Shown: positions 9,348 through 19,871 of the stretch, piece by piece
How positions within the stretch are numbered: position 1 is the stretch's first letter
How the letters are laid out: each line of letters starts with the position of its first letter
Origin: Streptomyces curacoi
GTDB taxonomy: Bacteria > Actinomycetota > Actinomycetes > Streptomycetales > Streptomycetaceae
Reading direction: 5' to 3'
DNA: 64,000 nt
NCBI RefSeq assembly: GCF_001513975.1
Contig: NZ_KQ947992.1
Coordinates: forward strand, 186,001-250,000
The notes under the pieces: generated by a model
What the model was told of the DNA's origin: nothing
Database searches by the model: none
The model's input: only the letters and a program-made list of their open reading frames with translations
Program-made: the position numbers and the translations under genes

Positions 9348-10340
9348 TTGGAACGGACCGGTGCTGTGGGCGCGACGGGCTCCTCTCCCGGCTCCCCTGT
9401 GTCGTCGAGCGTGGACACCCCTTCCGCCGACGCGTGTTTCCCCGATGTGGCCGGGCTGCTGGACGGTGTGCCGCGACAACGCGGCGCGGGGAAGCCGACG
9501 TCGCCGGCGGCGGCTTCCGTGGCGGCCCCGGCCGCATCTGGGGTGGCGTCAGAGTGGTCTGCGGCGACGTCAGGGGCGTCTGCGGCGGCGTCAGAAGTGC
9601 GCGTGGCAGGCGCGGCGACAGTGCGTGTGGCAGGTGGGGCGACGCACGCGGCCGTGGTGGCGGTGCCGGATGCCCTGGGCGCCTCCGGAGCCCCCGCCCG
9701 CGTGCGTTCCCTCGGCCGTTGGCGTCTGCGCCCTTGGCATCTGTTCCCCACCCCCACCGGCGCGCCGTTCACCTTCGCCTACGCCGCCGTACTGGCCGTC
9801 ACCTCACTGATCGCCGCGTACGCCGACCCCGCCCTGGTCCACGCCCTGCACCAGGGCTCCAGCACCGATGTGGCCCACCTCGTACGGGCCCCGGTGCTGG
9901 TGCTGCTCGCCAGCGCGCTGTGGGTGGCGGGCGGGATCCTGGCGCCGTACACGCTCTGCTTCCTGTTCGTGCTCACCGCGCTGGAGCGGCGGATCGGCGG
10001 TCCGCGCACGGCCGTCGTCTTCCTGCTCGGGCACGTCCTGGCCACCCTCGCCACCGAGGGCCCGGTGGGGTTCGCGGTGCTGGCCGGCCACCTCCCCGAC
10101 AGCTCCCTGCACCGCCTCGACTACGGCATCAGCTTCGGTGTCGCCGCGAGCCTCGGCGCGCTGACCGGACTGCTGCGGCCCTGGCTGCGCTGGCCCGTGC
10201 TGGTGCTGTTCGGTGGGATGCTGATCCAGGACCTGCTCAACCTCACGGACCCGCTGACCAATTGGGGGCATCTGATCGCCCTCGCCATCGGTCTCGGGAT
10301 GTGGCCGGTGGTGCGGCGGTGGTACCGGGAGCAGGGGTAG
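9348..10340 (+). CDS. Rhomboid-like multi-pass membrane protein
   Basis: A 330-residue protein starting at TTG 9348, with GGAG 8 nt upstream. Residues 1-125 are Ala/Val/Ser-rich low complexity (about 9520-9670 is built of short GC-rich repeats) and probably cytoplasmic. The remainder has about six hydrophobic segments. It carries a Ser in YGISFGVAAS and a His in NWGHLIALAIG, placed like the rhomboid Ser/His dyad, but the serine motif is GxSFG instead of the canonical GxSG. It may therefore be an inactive rhomboid relative, although streptomycete 'rhomboid-like' proteins share this form. Confidence 0.78.
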   Translation: MERTGAVGATGSSPGSPVSSSVDTPSADACFPDVAGLLDGVPRQRGAGKPTSPAAASVAAPAASGVASEWSAATSGASAAASEVRVAGAATVRVAGGATHAAVVAVPDALGASGAPARVRSLGRWRLRPWHLFPTPTGAPFTFAYAAVLAVTSLIAAYADPALVHALHQGSSTDVAHLVRAPVLVLLASALWVAGGILAPYTLCFLFVLTALERRIGGPRTAVVFLLGHVLATLATEGPVGFAVLAGHLPDSSLHRLDYGISFGVAASLGALTGLLRPWLRWPVLVLFGGMLIQDLLNLTDPLTNWGHLIALAIGLGMWPVVRRWYREQG

Positions 10341-10356
10341 GCGGCCAAGTCCCGGG

Positions 10357-10381
10357 GAGGGGCCAGGGGTTACGGCCCCTC
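10357..10381. terminator. Bidirectional hairpin between convergent genes
   Basis: GAGGGGCC (10357-10364) and GGCCCCTC (10374-10381) form an 8-bp perfect stem with a 9-nt loop between the rhomboid-like gene and the GNAT gene, which are transcribed towards each other. Confidence 0.6.
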
Positions 10382-10385
10382 GGAC

Positions 10386-11180
10386 TCAGGCGGCCTCGGG
10401 CGACCACACGTACGGCGTCGTCGTCGTCACCGCCTCGAAGCCCAGCCGCCGCAGGATGGGCGCGCTGTCGTCGGAGGCGTCGACGTGCAGGTAGGTGACG
10501 CCCCGGGCGACGGCGAGGGCGGCGCGGGTGGCGACCATGGCGCGGTAGATTCCACGGCCCCGCCACTCGGCCAGCGTGGAGCCGCCCCACAGGCTCGCGA
10601 ACTCGGTGCCCGCGCGGAAGACCAGCCACGCGGCGCAGACGACCTCGCCCTCCGCCTCGGCGATGTAGACGGCGATCTCGTCCGGGGCGGAGGCGACACG
10701 GCCGATGAGATCGTCGGCGAGCCAACTCCAGTCCTGCCTCCACGCGACCGACTCCATCGCGGCGATACGGCGCATGTCCGCGTCCGCCGTGACGCGGCGC
10801 AGCGTCACGCCCTCCGGCAGGACGGGCTGCCGTACGGCCATGTCGGCGGCGCGTCCGACCAGGACCGTCTCCCGCTCCTCGGGCACGAAGCCCGCCGCAC
10901 GCAGACGTTCGATGAGGTCGGCCGGGTCGTCGTGGGACCGGGTCTTCCACTCCACCGCCTCACCGCGCGCCGCGAAGAAGTCGCGCTGGCGGGCGATGAG
11001 CCGGTCGAGTTCGGCGCCGTGTACGCCGAGGGAGCGCGGGCCGCTGACCAGGCCCCGGAATCCGCCGACTGTCCGCAGCAGCGGGCCGTCGTGTTCGTAC
11101 GTCACGCCGGTGGGCGGGGTCGGGGGCGCGCCGCGCATCTGGTCGTCGTAGGCCGCGAGAAGGATCTCTGTCTCTGTCAC
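10386..11180 (-). CDS. GNAT-family N-acetyltransferase
   Basis: A 264-residue protein. The C-terminal half is a GNAT fold with acetyl-CoA motif A (EWRGRGIYRAMVATR) and motif B (ILRRLGFEAV). The N-terminal half (TETEILLAAYDDQMRG) is a degenerate GNAT-like lobe seen in two-domain streptomycete acetyltransferases. GTG 11180 fits where such proteins begin but has no Shine-Dalgarno sequence, so a leaderless transcript is possible; in-frame codons continue upstream to 11333 without good support. It is divergent from lon with 182 bp between starts. The substrate is not predictable. Confidence 0.82.
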   Translation of the reverse strand: MTETEILLAAYDDQMRGAPPTPPTGVTYEHDGPLLRTVGGFRGLVSGPRSLGVHGAELDRLIARQRDFFAARGEAVEWKTRSHDDPADLIERLRAAGFVPEERETVLVGRAADMAVRQPVLPEGVTLRRVTADADMRRIAAMESVAWRQDWSWLADDLIGRVASAPDEIAVYIAEAEGEVVCAAWLVFRAGTEFASLWGGSTLAEWRGRGIYRAMVATRAALAVARGVTYLHVDASDDSAPILRRLGFEAVTTTTPYVWSPEAA

Positions 11181-11273
11181 GGGGGAGACGGTGGGCGAAG
11201 GCGTCCGTCCCGGCAACCGGTTTTCCGCCGGGCCCTCTGTGAAAGCCGAGGTCACAGCGCATGGCGGTGGTGA

Positions 11274-11286
11274 TCGCTCACAGCGA
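11274..11286. promoter_or_regulatory. Candidate ClgR operator upstream of lon
   Basis: TCGCT-CAC-AGCGA is a perfect 5-bp inverted repeat. It matches the core CGCYNANRGCG described for ClgR, the activator of clp and lon genes in actinobacteria. It lies 77 nt before the lon start, an activator-like position. This is a motif match by eye. Confidence 0.6.
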
Positions 11287-11321
11287 ACGGAGGTCGGGGA
11301 ACATTCGGACTCCCTCGTACA

Positions 11322-11340
11322 TTGAGTCGGCATAACTCAA
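11322..11340. promoter_or_regulatory. HAIR element (HspR operator) in the lon promoter
   Basis: TTGAGT-N7-ACTCAA is a perfect match to the inner arms of the HspR-associated inverted repeat (CTTGAGT-N7-ACTCAAG), with the exact 7-nt spacer. It ends 22 nt before the lon ATG. HspR is known to repress lon in Streptomyces, so a repressor site here agrees with established regulation. Confidence 0.82.
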
Positions 11341-11362
11341 CTTGACTGCCGAAGGGGAGATC

Positions 11363-13777
<2,415 letters not shown>

Positions 13778-13798
13778 CGGACGCTTCCGGACAGGCGG

Positions 13799-13831
13799 GG
13801 CCCGGGTGTTCTCGTGAGGGAGGCCCGGGCC
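13799..13831. terminator. Bidirectional terminator between lon and the muramidase gene
   Basis: GGCCCGGG (13799-13806) and CCCGGGCC (13824-13831) form an 8-bp stem with a 17-nt loop between convergent stop codons at 13777 and 13851. Confidence 0.65.
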
Positions 13832-13850
13832 TTCGCCGTACGGCTGTGTG

Positions 13851-14822
13851 TCAGCCGTTCGCCAGGGCCCGCAGTCGGTCCAGGGCCCCGTTGAACCTGT
13901 TGTGGTCACCGACCGTCGGTCCGGAGGACGTGTACTGCCACATCGTGTAGTACGACCACCCCGCCGGCAGCTCGCCCACCGTCGACGCGTACCGGGCGAT
14001 CCACAGCGGGTTGGCGGAGGCGAAGCCGCTGTAGTTGCCGGTGCACTGTTTCCACCAGTTGGTCGCCGTGTAGATGACGGCGTCCCGGCCGGTGCGGGCC
14101 TTGTACCGGTTCAGGAAGTCGCGGATCCAGGTGACCATCCCGCTCGGTGACTTGCCGTAGCAGGCGTCTCCGTACGGGTTCCACTCGATGTCCAGGGCGC
14201 CGGGCAGGGTCTTGCCGTCGTGGGACCAGCCTCCGCCGCGGTCGACGAAATAGTCGGCCTGCGTTGCTCCATTGGTGGTGTCCGGGGTGGCGAAGTGGTA
14301 GGCCCCGCGGATCATGCCGACCTTGTAGGAGCCGTTGTACTGCTGGGTGAAGTACGGGTTCTTGTAGTACGTCCCCTCGGTGGCCTTCACGTAGGCCCAC
14401 TTGACCCCGCTGTTCCACAGGGTCGACCAGGCGACGTCGCCCTGGTGGCTGGAGACGTCCACGCCTTCCGTCTGGGTGGCCAGGGTGGTGAGGGGCAGGC
14501 CGTGCACGCCGTCGTGGGCCGCTACGCCCATGCCCATGTGGGCGGAGCCGCGGGGGGCCGGGGTGTCGGCGGCGGCAGGGGAGGCGGGTGGTGGGGTGTC
14601 GGCAGTGGCAGTGGCAGTGGCGGTTGCAGCGGCAGCGGCAGCGCCAGTGGCCGTGGCGGTTGAGGTGGCAGCGGACGCGGGTGGTGGGGTGTCGGCGGCG
14701 GCAGCGCGGGCGGGCGGTGGGGCGAGGGCCAGCGCGAGGCCGAGGGCAGGGGCGAGGGCGAGTGGGAGCCCCGCGAGGTGCGGGCGCCGGGGGCGGAGCG
14801 GTTCGGGTCTGTGCACGGGCAT
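13851..14822 (-). CDS. Secreted GH25 muramidase (lysozyme)
   Basis: A 323-residue secreted enzyme. ATG 14822 has GGAGG 6 nt upstream. It has an Arg-rich N-terminus and a long hydrophobic signal peptide ending near PPARA-A, then about 60 residues of Ala/Thr/Pro low complexity encoded by 6-bp repeats (about 14580-14700) that are likely a wall-spanning linker. The C-terminal domain carries GH25 hallmarks: GVDVSSHQGDV, VKATEGT, and the catalytic DxE in ALDIEWNPYG. It cleaves the MurNAc-GlcNAc bond of peptidoglycan, like the cellosyl/Acm lysozymes. The end of the domain (QYTSSGPTVG) is complete. It is divergent from the MarR gene. Confidence 0.92.
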   Translation of the reverse strand: MPVHRPEPLRPRRPHLAGLPLALAPALGLALALAPPPARAAAADTPPPASAATSTATATGAAAAAATATATATADTPPPASPAAADTPAPRGSAHMGMGVAAHDGVHGLPLTTLATQTEGVDVSSHQGDVAWSTLWNSGVKWAYVKATEGTYYKNPYFTQQYNGSYKVGMIRGAYHFATPDTTNGATQADYFVDRGGGWSHDGKTLPGALDIEWNPYGDACYGKSPSGMVTWIRDFLNRYKARTGRDAVIYTATNWWKQCTGNYSGFASANPLWIARYASTVGELPAGWSYYTMWQYTSSGPTVGDHNRFNGALDRLRALANG

Positions 14823-15023
14823 AGCGTGCCTCCGAAGGCTCGGTCGCGCTCGGTGGGGAAACGCTCGGGGTGCGTACGGATGGCGGCTTCTCGACGTGTA
14901 CATGCCAGTCGGAACCGGTAGAGAAGCTACGCGCGCAGAAGGGCAGGTGGAAGGGGCTGCCAAGGCTGCCGTTGGTCCAAGCCTGCGAAATACTGACGGA
15001 GCTGCGGCGATGGCGGCGGTTGG

Positions 15024-15036
15024 CGGAAACTTTCCG
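15024..15036. promoter_or_regulatory. 13-bp palindrome before the MarR gene
   Basis: CGGAAA-C-TTTCCG is a perfect palindrome 28 nt before the MarR start, in the region shared with the divergent muramidase. MarR proteins commonly bind such dyads in their own promoter, so this is a candidate autoregulatory operator. Confidence 0.4.
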
Positions 15037-15064
15037 GACCGGGAACACCGAGGTAGGGGCTGAC

Positions 15065-15559
15065 GTGCACGAAGACGGAAACGGCGACGAGCGGCGAGTC
15101 GAATCCGGGGCGTCCGGTGGTGGTATGGACCAGCCCGAGTTCCTGGACCTCGAACGCGAGTTGACGGTGCTGTTCCGGCGTGCCCGGGCCAAGCAGGGCG
15201 AGATGGCCCGGCAGGTGCATCCGGACCTGGAGTCGGCGGCGTACGGGCTGCTGGTCCGTCTGGACGAATCCGGACGCCAGCGGGCCACCGAGCTCGCCGC
15301 CTACATCGGCGTCGGCAAGGCCACCATGTCCCGCCAGCTGCACGCCCTGGAGGACCTGGGCCTGGTCGCGCGGGAGCCGGACCCCGCCGACGGGCGGGCG
15401 TGGTTGGTGCACCTCACGGAGGAGGGGCGCGGGCGGGTCGCCAAGGTGCGGGAGGCGCGGCGGGCCAGGTATGTCGCGCAGCTGTCCCACTGGGACCGGG
15501 GCGAGGTGGCGGAGCTGGCCCGGTTGTTGAACCAGCTGAACCGGGGGATGGAGAAGTAG
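15065..15559 (+). CDS. MarR-family transcriptional regulator
   Basis: A 164-residue protein. GTG 15065 has AGGGG 5 nt upstream; a later ATG (15125) has no ribosome site. The winged helix-turn-helix reads QRATELAAYIGVGKATMSRQLHALEDLGLVARE, with wing DPADGRAWLVHLTEEG, and long terminal helices for dimerisation. It probably controls its own gene and perhaps the divergent muramidase. The ligand is unknown. Confidence 0.9.
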   Translation: MHEDGNGDERRVESGASGGGMDQPEFLDLERELTVLFRRARAKQGEMARQVHPDLESAAYGLLVRLDESGRQRATELAAYIGVGKATMSRQLHALEDLGLVAREPDPADGRAWLVHLTEEGRGRVAKVREARRARYVAQLSHWDRGEVAELARLLNQLNRGMEK

Positions 15560-15732
15560 GGCAGGCCGTGAGGCCTTGGGGGAGGACGATCGCGAGTTGT
15601 CCGGCCCCGGGCGGGGGAAATGGCCGTTATGGCTGCCGCGGGCTGGGAGTCCTGGCATTCTCGTCATTCCTGGGACTCGGGGTGGGCAGCGGTCAGGGCT
15701 GAGGTCCAGGGTGCCGCGTACGGGGGTGCGAT

Positions 15733-18700
15733 GTGGGCGGAGCCGAGGCCGCGGCCGGCGCCGAGCGGTTCGATGTGTTCTTCTCCTACGCCTACGACGA
15801 CGGGGACTGGCCCAAGACGCTGGCGGAGAATCTTGAGGCGCTCGGGCTGAAGGTGTGGTTCGACCGGTGGGAACTGGTCGCGGGGCAGCGAGTGGCCACA
15901 CGGTTGCAGGACGGGTTGGCGAAGGCCGACGCGCTGGTGGCCGTGGTGAGCCCGAAGTGGATCGCCTCCGAGTGGTGCCAGGAGGAGCTCTCGGCGGCCC
16001 TGACGGCTTCGACCGACGGCCTGCAGCGGGTGATCCCCGTGCTCTGGGGCGAGGTGGCGACCGTTCCGCCCTTCATCGCCTCACGGCTGTTCGTCGACTT
16101 CCGCAGGGTGGCCACACCGGACCGGTACAAGGCGAACGTCCGGCAACTCGTGCGCGCGGTGCAGGGGCTGGCGGACTCGCGGCGACCGGCGCCCACCGGT
16201 GAGGTGACCCTGCCCCCGGGATTGCAGTACCGGCCGGACGGACCCGTCCACGCCGAGTTACGGGTCGGGCCGGAGTCGGTGGTGTTCTCCACCGAGGGCA
16301 CTGAGGTGACCGGCACGCCTGCCGAGCTGGACCGTGAGCTGGAGGAGCGGCTCTGGGCGTTGCGGCGGGCCAGGGAGCGGCTGCGCGGTGGGCATGTGAC
16401 CCGTACCGCGCCCGCCAAGGACACGCCGGCGGTCTCCGGTGGTGTGAACGGCGCCCTGGCCGCCGTCGGCCGGACCCTGGGCGAGCGGTTCCTGAACGGC
16501 GAGGTGGGAGCCGCGCTGCGGCGGGAGGAGGCGACGGCCCGCAACTGCCACGCCCCGCTGCGGATCGGACTTCAGGTGGACGTACCGCAGTGGCGGGACC
16601 TGCCCTGGGAGAGCTTGACGGTCCCCGGCGCACAGCGACCGCTGGTGCTGTCCGAACACGTCGACCTCTATCGCAAGGTGCGGCGGGAGGCCCCGCCGGT
16701 GGCGATGCCGATCCCGGGACCGCTGCGGATTCTGGCCGTGGTCGCGAGCCCGGAGGCGGGCGGCGGTGAACTGCTCGACTACGAGCACGAGCTGGCGCGC
16801 ATCCTGGACGCGGTGGGCACGGTCCGGACCAAGCAGGGTGCGTATGTCCGGGTACTGAACTGGGGCAGCGTCGCCGAGATGCGCGCCGCTCTGGAGGAGG
16901 AGCGTTTCCACGTCCTGCATCTGTCGTGTCATGCCGCCCCGGGTGTGCTGTTCCTGGAGAAGGACGACGGCGGGGTGGACGAGGTCGACGCGCGGCGGTT
17001 CATGGACGAGGTGCTGCCGCCGGGGCGTGGGGTGCCTCTGGTGGTCCTGGCCGGCTGTTCCACCGCGCAGGCACCGGAGGCCGACGCCGAGGAGGCCGCC
17101 GCCGAGGCCCGTGCGGGGCTGGCACGGGCGCTTCTGGGGCGAGGGGTCCCGGGCGTGCTGGCCATGACGGAGGCGGTCACCGACCGGTACGCCACCGAGC
17201 TGGCCGCCCTGGTGTACGAGGAACTGGCCAGGGCGGAGCATCCGGTCCCGCTGACCGCGCTGTCCCGGGCGCGACGGCGGCTGGAGGCGGTACGGCAGCA
17301 GGCGCCGGCTGGCGATCCGCGTGCCGAGTGGCCGGAGTGGTCCACTCCGTCTCTGTTCCTCGCCGGGTCGCCGCTGCCGCTGTTCGATGCCGGGGCAGGC
17401 GTCGAGCGGGTGGCCTCGGCGCCCGAGAGGGTGCTGGAAGAAGGCATGGTGGTGCGCAAGGTCGGGGAGTTCGTGGGCCGCCGGGCGGAGTTGCGGCAAC
17501 TGCTGGCCGCGCTGCGTGACTCCGACCGGGCCGGTGTGCTGATCCACGGGATCGGCGGGGTCGGCAAGTCGACGCTGACCGCCGAGTTGCTGCATCACCT
17601 GGGCGCCGAGGCCGGGTTGGTCGTGCCCGTCCCGGCCGCCACGGCTCCGACGGTCGACTCGGTTCTGGAGACCCTGCGCCAGCGGCTCTTCGTTCACTGC
17701 GAGTGCGCGGGGCTGCCCGAGGACGACATGCTGCGCCGGGCGGCTGCCGTGCTCGTCAACGCCACGCCGTCGTGGCGGGAGCGCTGGGAGCTGGTCCAGC
17801 GGCTCGTGCTGCCACGGCTGCCCGTCCTGCTCGTGCTGGACAACGCCGAGGACCTCCTGACCCGTGCCGACGGAGGCCGGCGGCTCTCCGATCCCGACCT
17901 GGCGGACTTCCTGGCCGCCTGGGCGGCTGCCGCGCCCCGTACTCGGCTGCTGGTCACCAGCCGGTATCCGTTCGGCCTGCCGAAGCGGATGCACCGGCGA
18001 CTGACGGCGCATCACCTCGGCCCGCTGTCGTTCGCGGAAACCCGCAAGCTGATCTGGCGGCTGCCTGGACTGGACGCCCTCGGGCCCAAGGAGCTTCCGC
18101 GCGCGTACACCGATGTCGGCGGGCATCCGCGGGCACTGGAGTATCTGGACGCGCTGCTGCGCGGAGGCGATGCCCGATTCCCCGACGTCGCCGACCGCAT
18201 GGAAGAGGCACTGGAGCGGCGCGGTGTGCGTGATCCGCAGCGGTGGCTGGCCGGGGTCGCGGGCGACCTGGACAAGGCGCTGGCCGAAACGGTCACGCTG
18301 GCCGTGGACGACGTGCTGCTCGACACGCTGCTGGGCCAGCTGGACGGGGTGCCGGTGGCGCGGCGGCTGTTGGAGGGACTCGCGGTGTATCGCCGTCCGG
18401 TCGACCGGACGGGGGCCGCCTGGCAGTTGTCGGACCTGACCGCCGCGCCGGCTGCCGATGCCGCGCTGATGGCACGGCTCCGTGCCGTGAACCAGCAGAT
18501 CGACGACGCCGTGGCCGCGGGGGCCGGAGCGGAGACCGGCTGGGGACTTCCTCCGCAGACGTTCGACCAGTACAGACGTGATCTCGACGAGCTGGCCCGG
18601 CCCCCCGTCCGGCTGGACGAGCGCGGCGAGGACGCCTTGTCCCTGCTGCTGGCACTGGGGCTCGTCTCACCGGCCTCCGCGCCCCAGGACGAGCCGGGCA

Positions 18701-19866
18701 GTCGGCCCAGCGGCTTGGTGGTGCACCGATGGACCGCGAAAGCCCTCCAGGAAGGCACCACTGCGGACACGCGGACAGCGGCTCAGCGCCGGGCTGCCGC
18801 CTACTGGCGGTGGCGCTCGGTACGGCAGCGGGAGGGGACAGCCGCCATCCTCGCCTGCATCGAGGCCCGCCACCATCATCACCGGGCCGGTGACCTCGAT
18901 CAGGCGCACAGTCTCACCGGCCAGGTGTGCCAGCAACTGCACATCTGGGGTGCGTGGGACTGGGAAGAGCGACTGGTCAAGGAAAGCCTCACCTGGTCTC
19001 CGGACCGTTCCGGGTACGCCGCCGACTACCACCACCACCTGGGCGTCATCGCGGAAGCGCGCGGAGAGTACGCCGAAGCCGAACAGCACTCCCGGAAATC
19101 GCTCGCCATCGCGGAAGAAGTCGGCGACCGAGAAGGCGTCGCCATCGCCCACCACCATCTCGGCATCATCGCTGAGAGCCGGGGGGACTATGCCCGGGCC
19201 GAAGAGCTCTATCGCAAGGCACTCGCCATCAGTGAAGAACTCGGCCGGCGAAAGTCCATCGCCACGAGTTACCTCCAACTCGGCAGCATCGCGGAGCGAC
19301 TGGAGAGGCACGACGAAGCCGAGCGGCACTACCGCCGTTCACTCGCCCTCAGCGAAGAGCTCGGCCACCGAGAGGGAATCGCCACCGTCTACCACCAGCT
19401 CGGGGTGATCTCGGCAGCCCGGGGCCAGTACGACGAAGCCGAGCGGCACTACCGCCGTTCCCTCGCCATCAACGAACAACTCGGCAACCGAAGCGCCATC
19501 GCCATGGGCTACCACCAACTCGGCATCGCCGCGGAGCATCGGGACGAGTACGACGAGGCCGAGCGGTACTACCGCCGTTCACTCGCCCTCAGCGAGGAAC
19601 TCGGCGACCGGGACAGCATCGCCGCCACCACCAGTCAACTCGGCATACTGCGAACGAAACGCGGCCAACCCGCTCAAGGCACCTCCTACAATCTCCTGGC
19701 CTTCGCCATGCGCCTGCAGCTGGGAGTCTCGACCGCCACGGACCTTTACTGGCTCCGCAAACAGCGAGTCCTCCTGGGGGACGACGCCTTCAAGGACGTA
19801 CTCCGTGAGCACTTGCCCGAGGAGGCCGCGGAAGCGGTCCTGTCGGCCCTCGCCGAGGGCGAGTAG
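15733..19866 (+). CDS. TIR-CHAT-NB-ARC-TPR STAND protein (putative conflict/defence effector)
   Basis: A 1377-residue multidomain protein from GTG 15733. (1) The TIR domain covers residues ~13-135: FDVFFSYAYDDG at the start and the NADase-type Glu85 in SEWCQEEL. (2) A CHAT caspase-like protease covers ~165-545, with the dyad His400 in HLSCHA and Cys442 in LAGCST. (3) The NB-ARC ATPase has P-loop GIGGVGKST (Lys612) and Walker B LLVLDNAEDLL, then a winged-helix region. (4) Five full and one partial 40-residue TPRs cover ~1097-1320, with signature EAERHYRRSLALSEELG. All visible catalytic residues are intact. Known of the families: STAND proteins oligomerise on ligand binding, TIRs can destroy NAD+, and CHAT cleaves proteins. 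Two effector domains on one chain suggest an abortive or cell-suicide role. It sits alone, convergent with PP2C, and looks like an accessory insertion. Confidence 0.9.
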   Translation: MGGAEAAAGAERFDVFFSYAYDDGDWPKTLAENLEALGLKVWFDRWELVAGQRVATRLQDGLAKADALVAVVSPKWIASEWCQEELSAALTASTDGLQRVIPVLWGEVATVPPFIASRLFVDFRRVATPDRYKANVRQLVRAVQGLADSRRPAPTGEVTLPPGLQYRPDGPVHAELRVGPESVVFSTEGTEVTGTPAELDRELEERLWALRRARERLRGGHVTRTAPAKDTPAVSGGVNGALAAVGRTLGERFLNGEVGAALRREEATARNCHAPLRIGLQVDVPQWRDLPWESLTVPGAQRPLVLSEHVDLYRKVRREAPPVAMPIPGPLRILAVVASPEAGGGELLDYEHELARILDAVGTVRTKQGAYVRVLNWGSVAEMRAALEEERFHVLHLSCHAAPGVLFLEKDDGGVDEVDARRFMDEVLPPGRGVPLVVLAGCSTAQAPEADAEEAAAEARAGLARALLGRGVPGVLAMTEAVTDRYATELAALVYEELARAEHPVPLTALSRARRRLEAVRQQAPAGDPRAEWPEWSTPSLFLAGSPLPLFDAGAGVERVASAPERVLEEGMVVRKVGEFVGRRAELRQLLAALRDSDRAGVLIHGIGGVGKSTLTAELLHHLGAEAGLVVPVPAATAPTVDSVLETLRQRLFVHCECAGLPEDDMLRRAAAVLVNATPSWRERWELVQRLVLPRLPVLLVLDNAEDLLTRADGGRRLSDPDLADFLAAWAAAAPRTRLLVTSRYPFGLPKRMHRRLTAHHLGPLSFAETRKLIWRLPGLDALGPKELPRAYTDVGGHPRALEYLDALLRGGDARFPDVADRMEEALERRGVRDPQRWLAGVAGDLDKALAETVTLAVDDVLLDTLLGQLDGVPVARRLLEGLAVYRRPVDRTGAAWQLSDLTAAPAADAALMARLRAVNQQIDDAVAAGAGAETGWGLPPQTFDQYRRDLDELARPPVRLDERGEDALSLLLALGLVSPASAPQDEPGSRPSGLVVHRWTAKALQEGTTADTRTAAQRRAAAYWRWRSVRQREGTAAILACIEARHHHHRAGDLDQAHSLTGQVCQQLHIWGAWDWEERLVKESLTWSPDRSGYAADYHHHLGVIAEARGEYAEAEQHSRKSLAIAEEVGDREGVAIAHHHLGIIAESRGDYARAEELYRKALAISEELGRRKSIATSYLQLGSIAERLERHDEAERHYRRSLALSEELGHREGIATVYHQLGVISAARGQYDEAERHYRRSLAINEQLGNRSAIAMGYHQLGIAAEHRDEYDEAERYYRRSLALSEELGDRDSIAATTSQLGILRTKRGQPAQGTSYNLLAFAMRLQLGVSTATDLYWLRKQRVLLGDDAFKDVLREHLPEEAAEAVLSALAEGE
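19021..19680 (+). repeat. 120-bp tandem repeats encoding TPRs
   Basis: About five full units and a partial one, with a 120-bp period, encode 40-residue TPRs. Units 3, 4 and 5 share long near-identical runs; their region around GACGAAGCCGAGCGGCACTA recurs in units 3 and 4. Such similarity implies recent duplication and allows unit gain or loss. Confidence 0.85.
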
Positions 19867-19871
19867 CGCGC

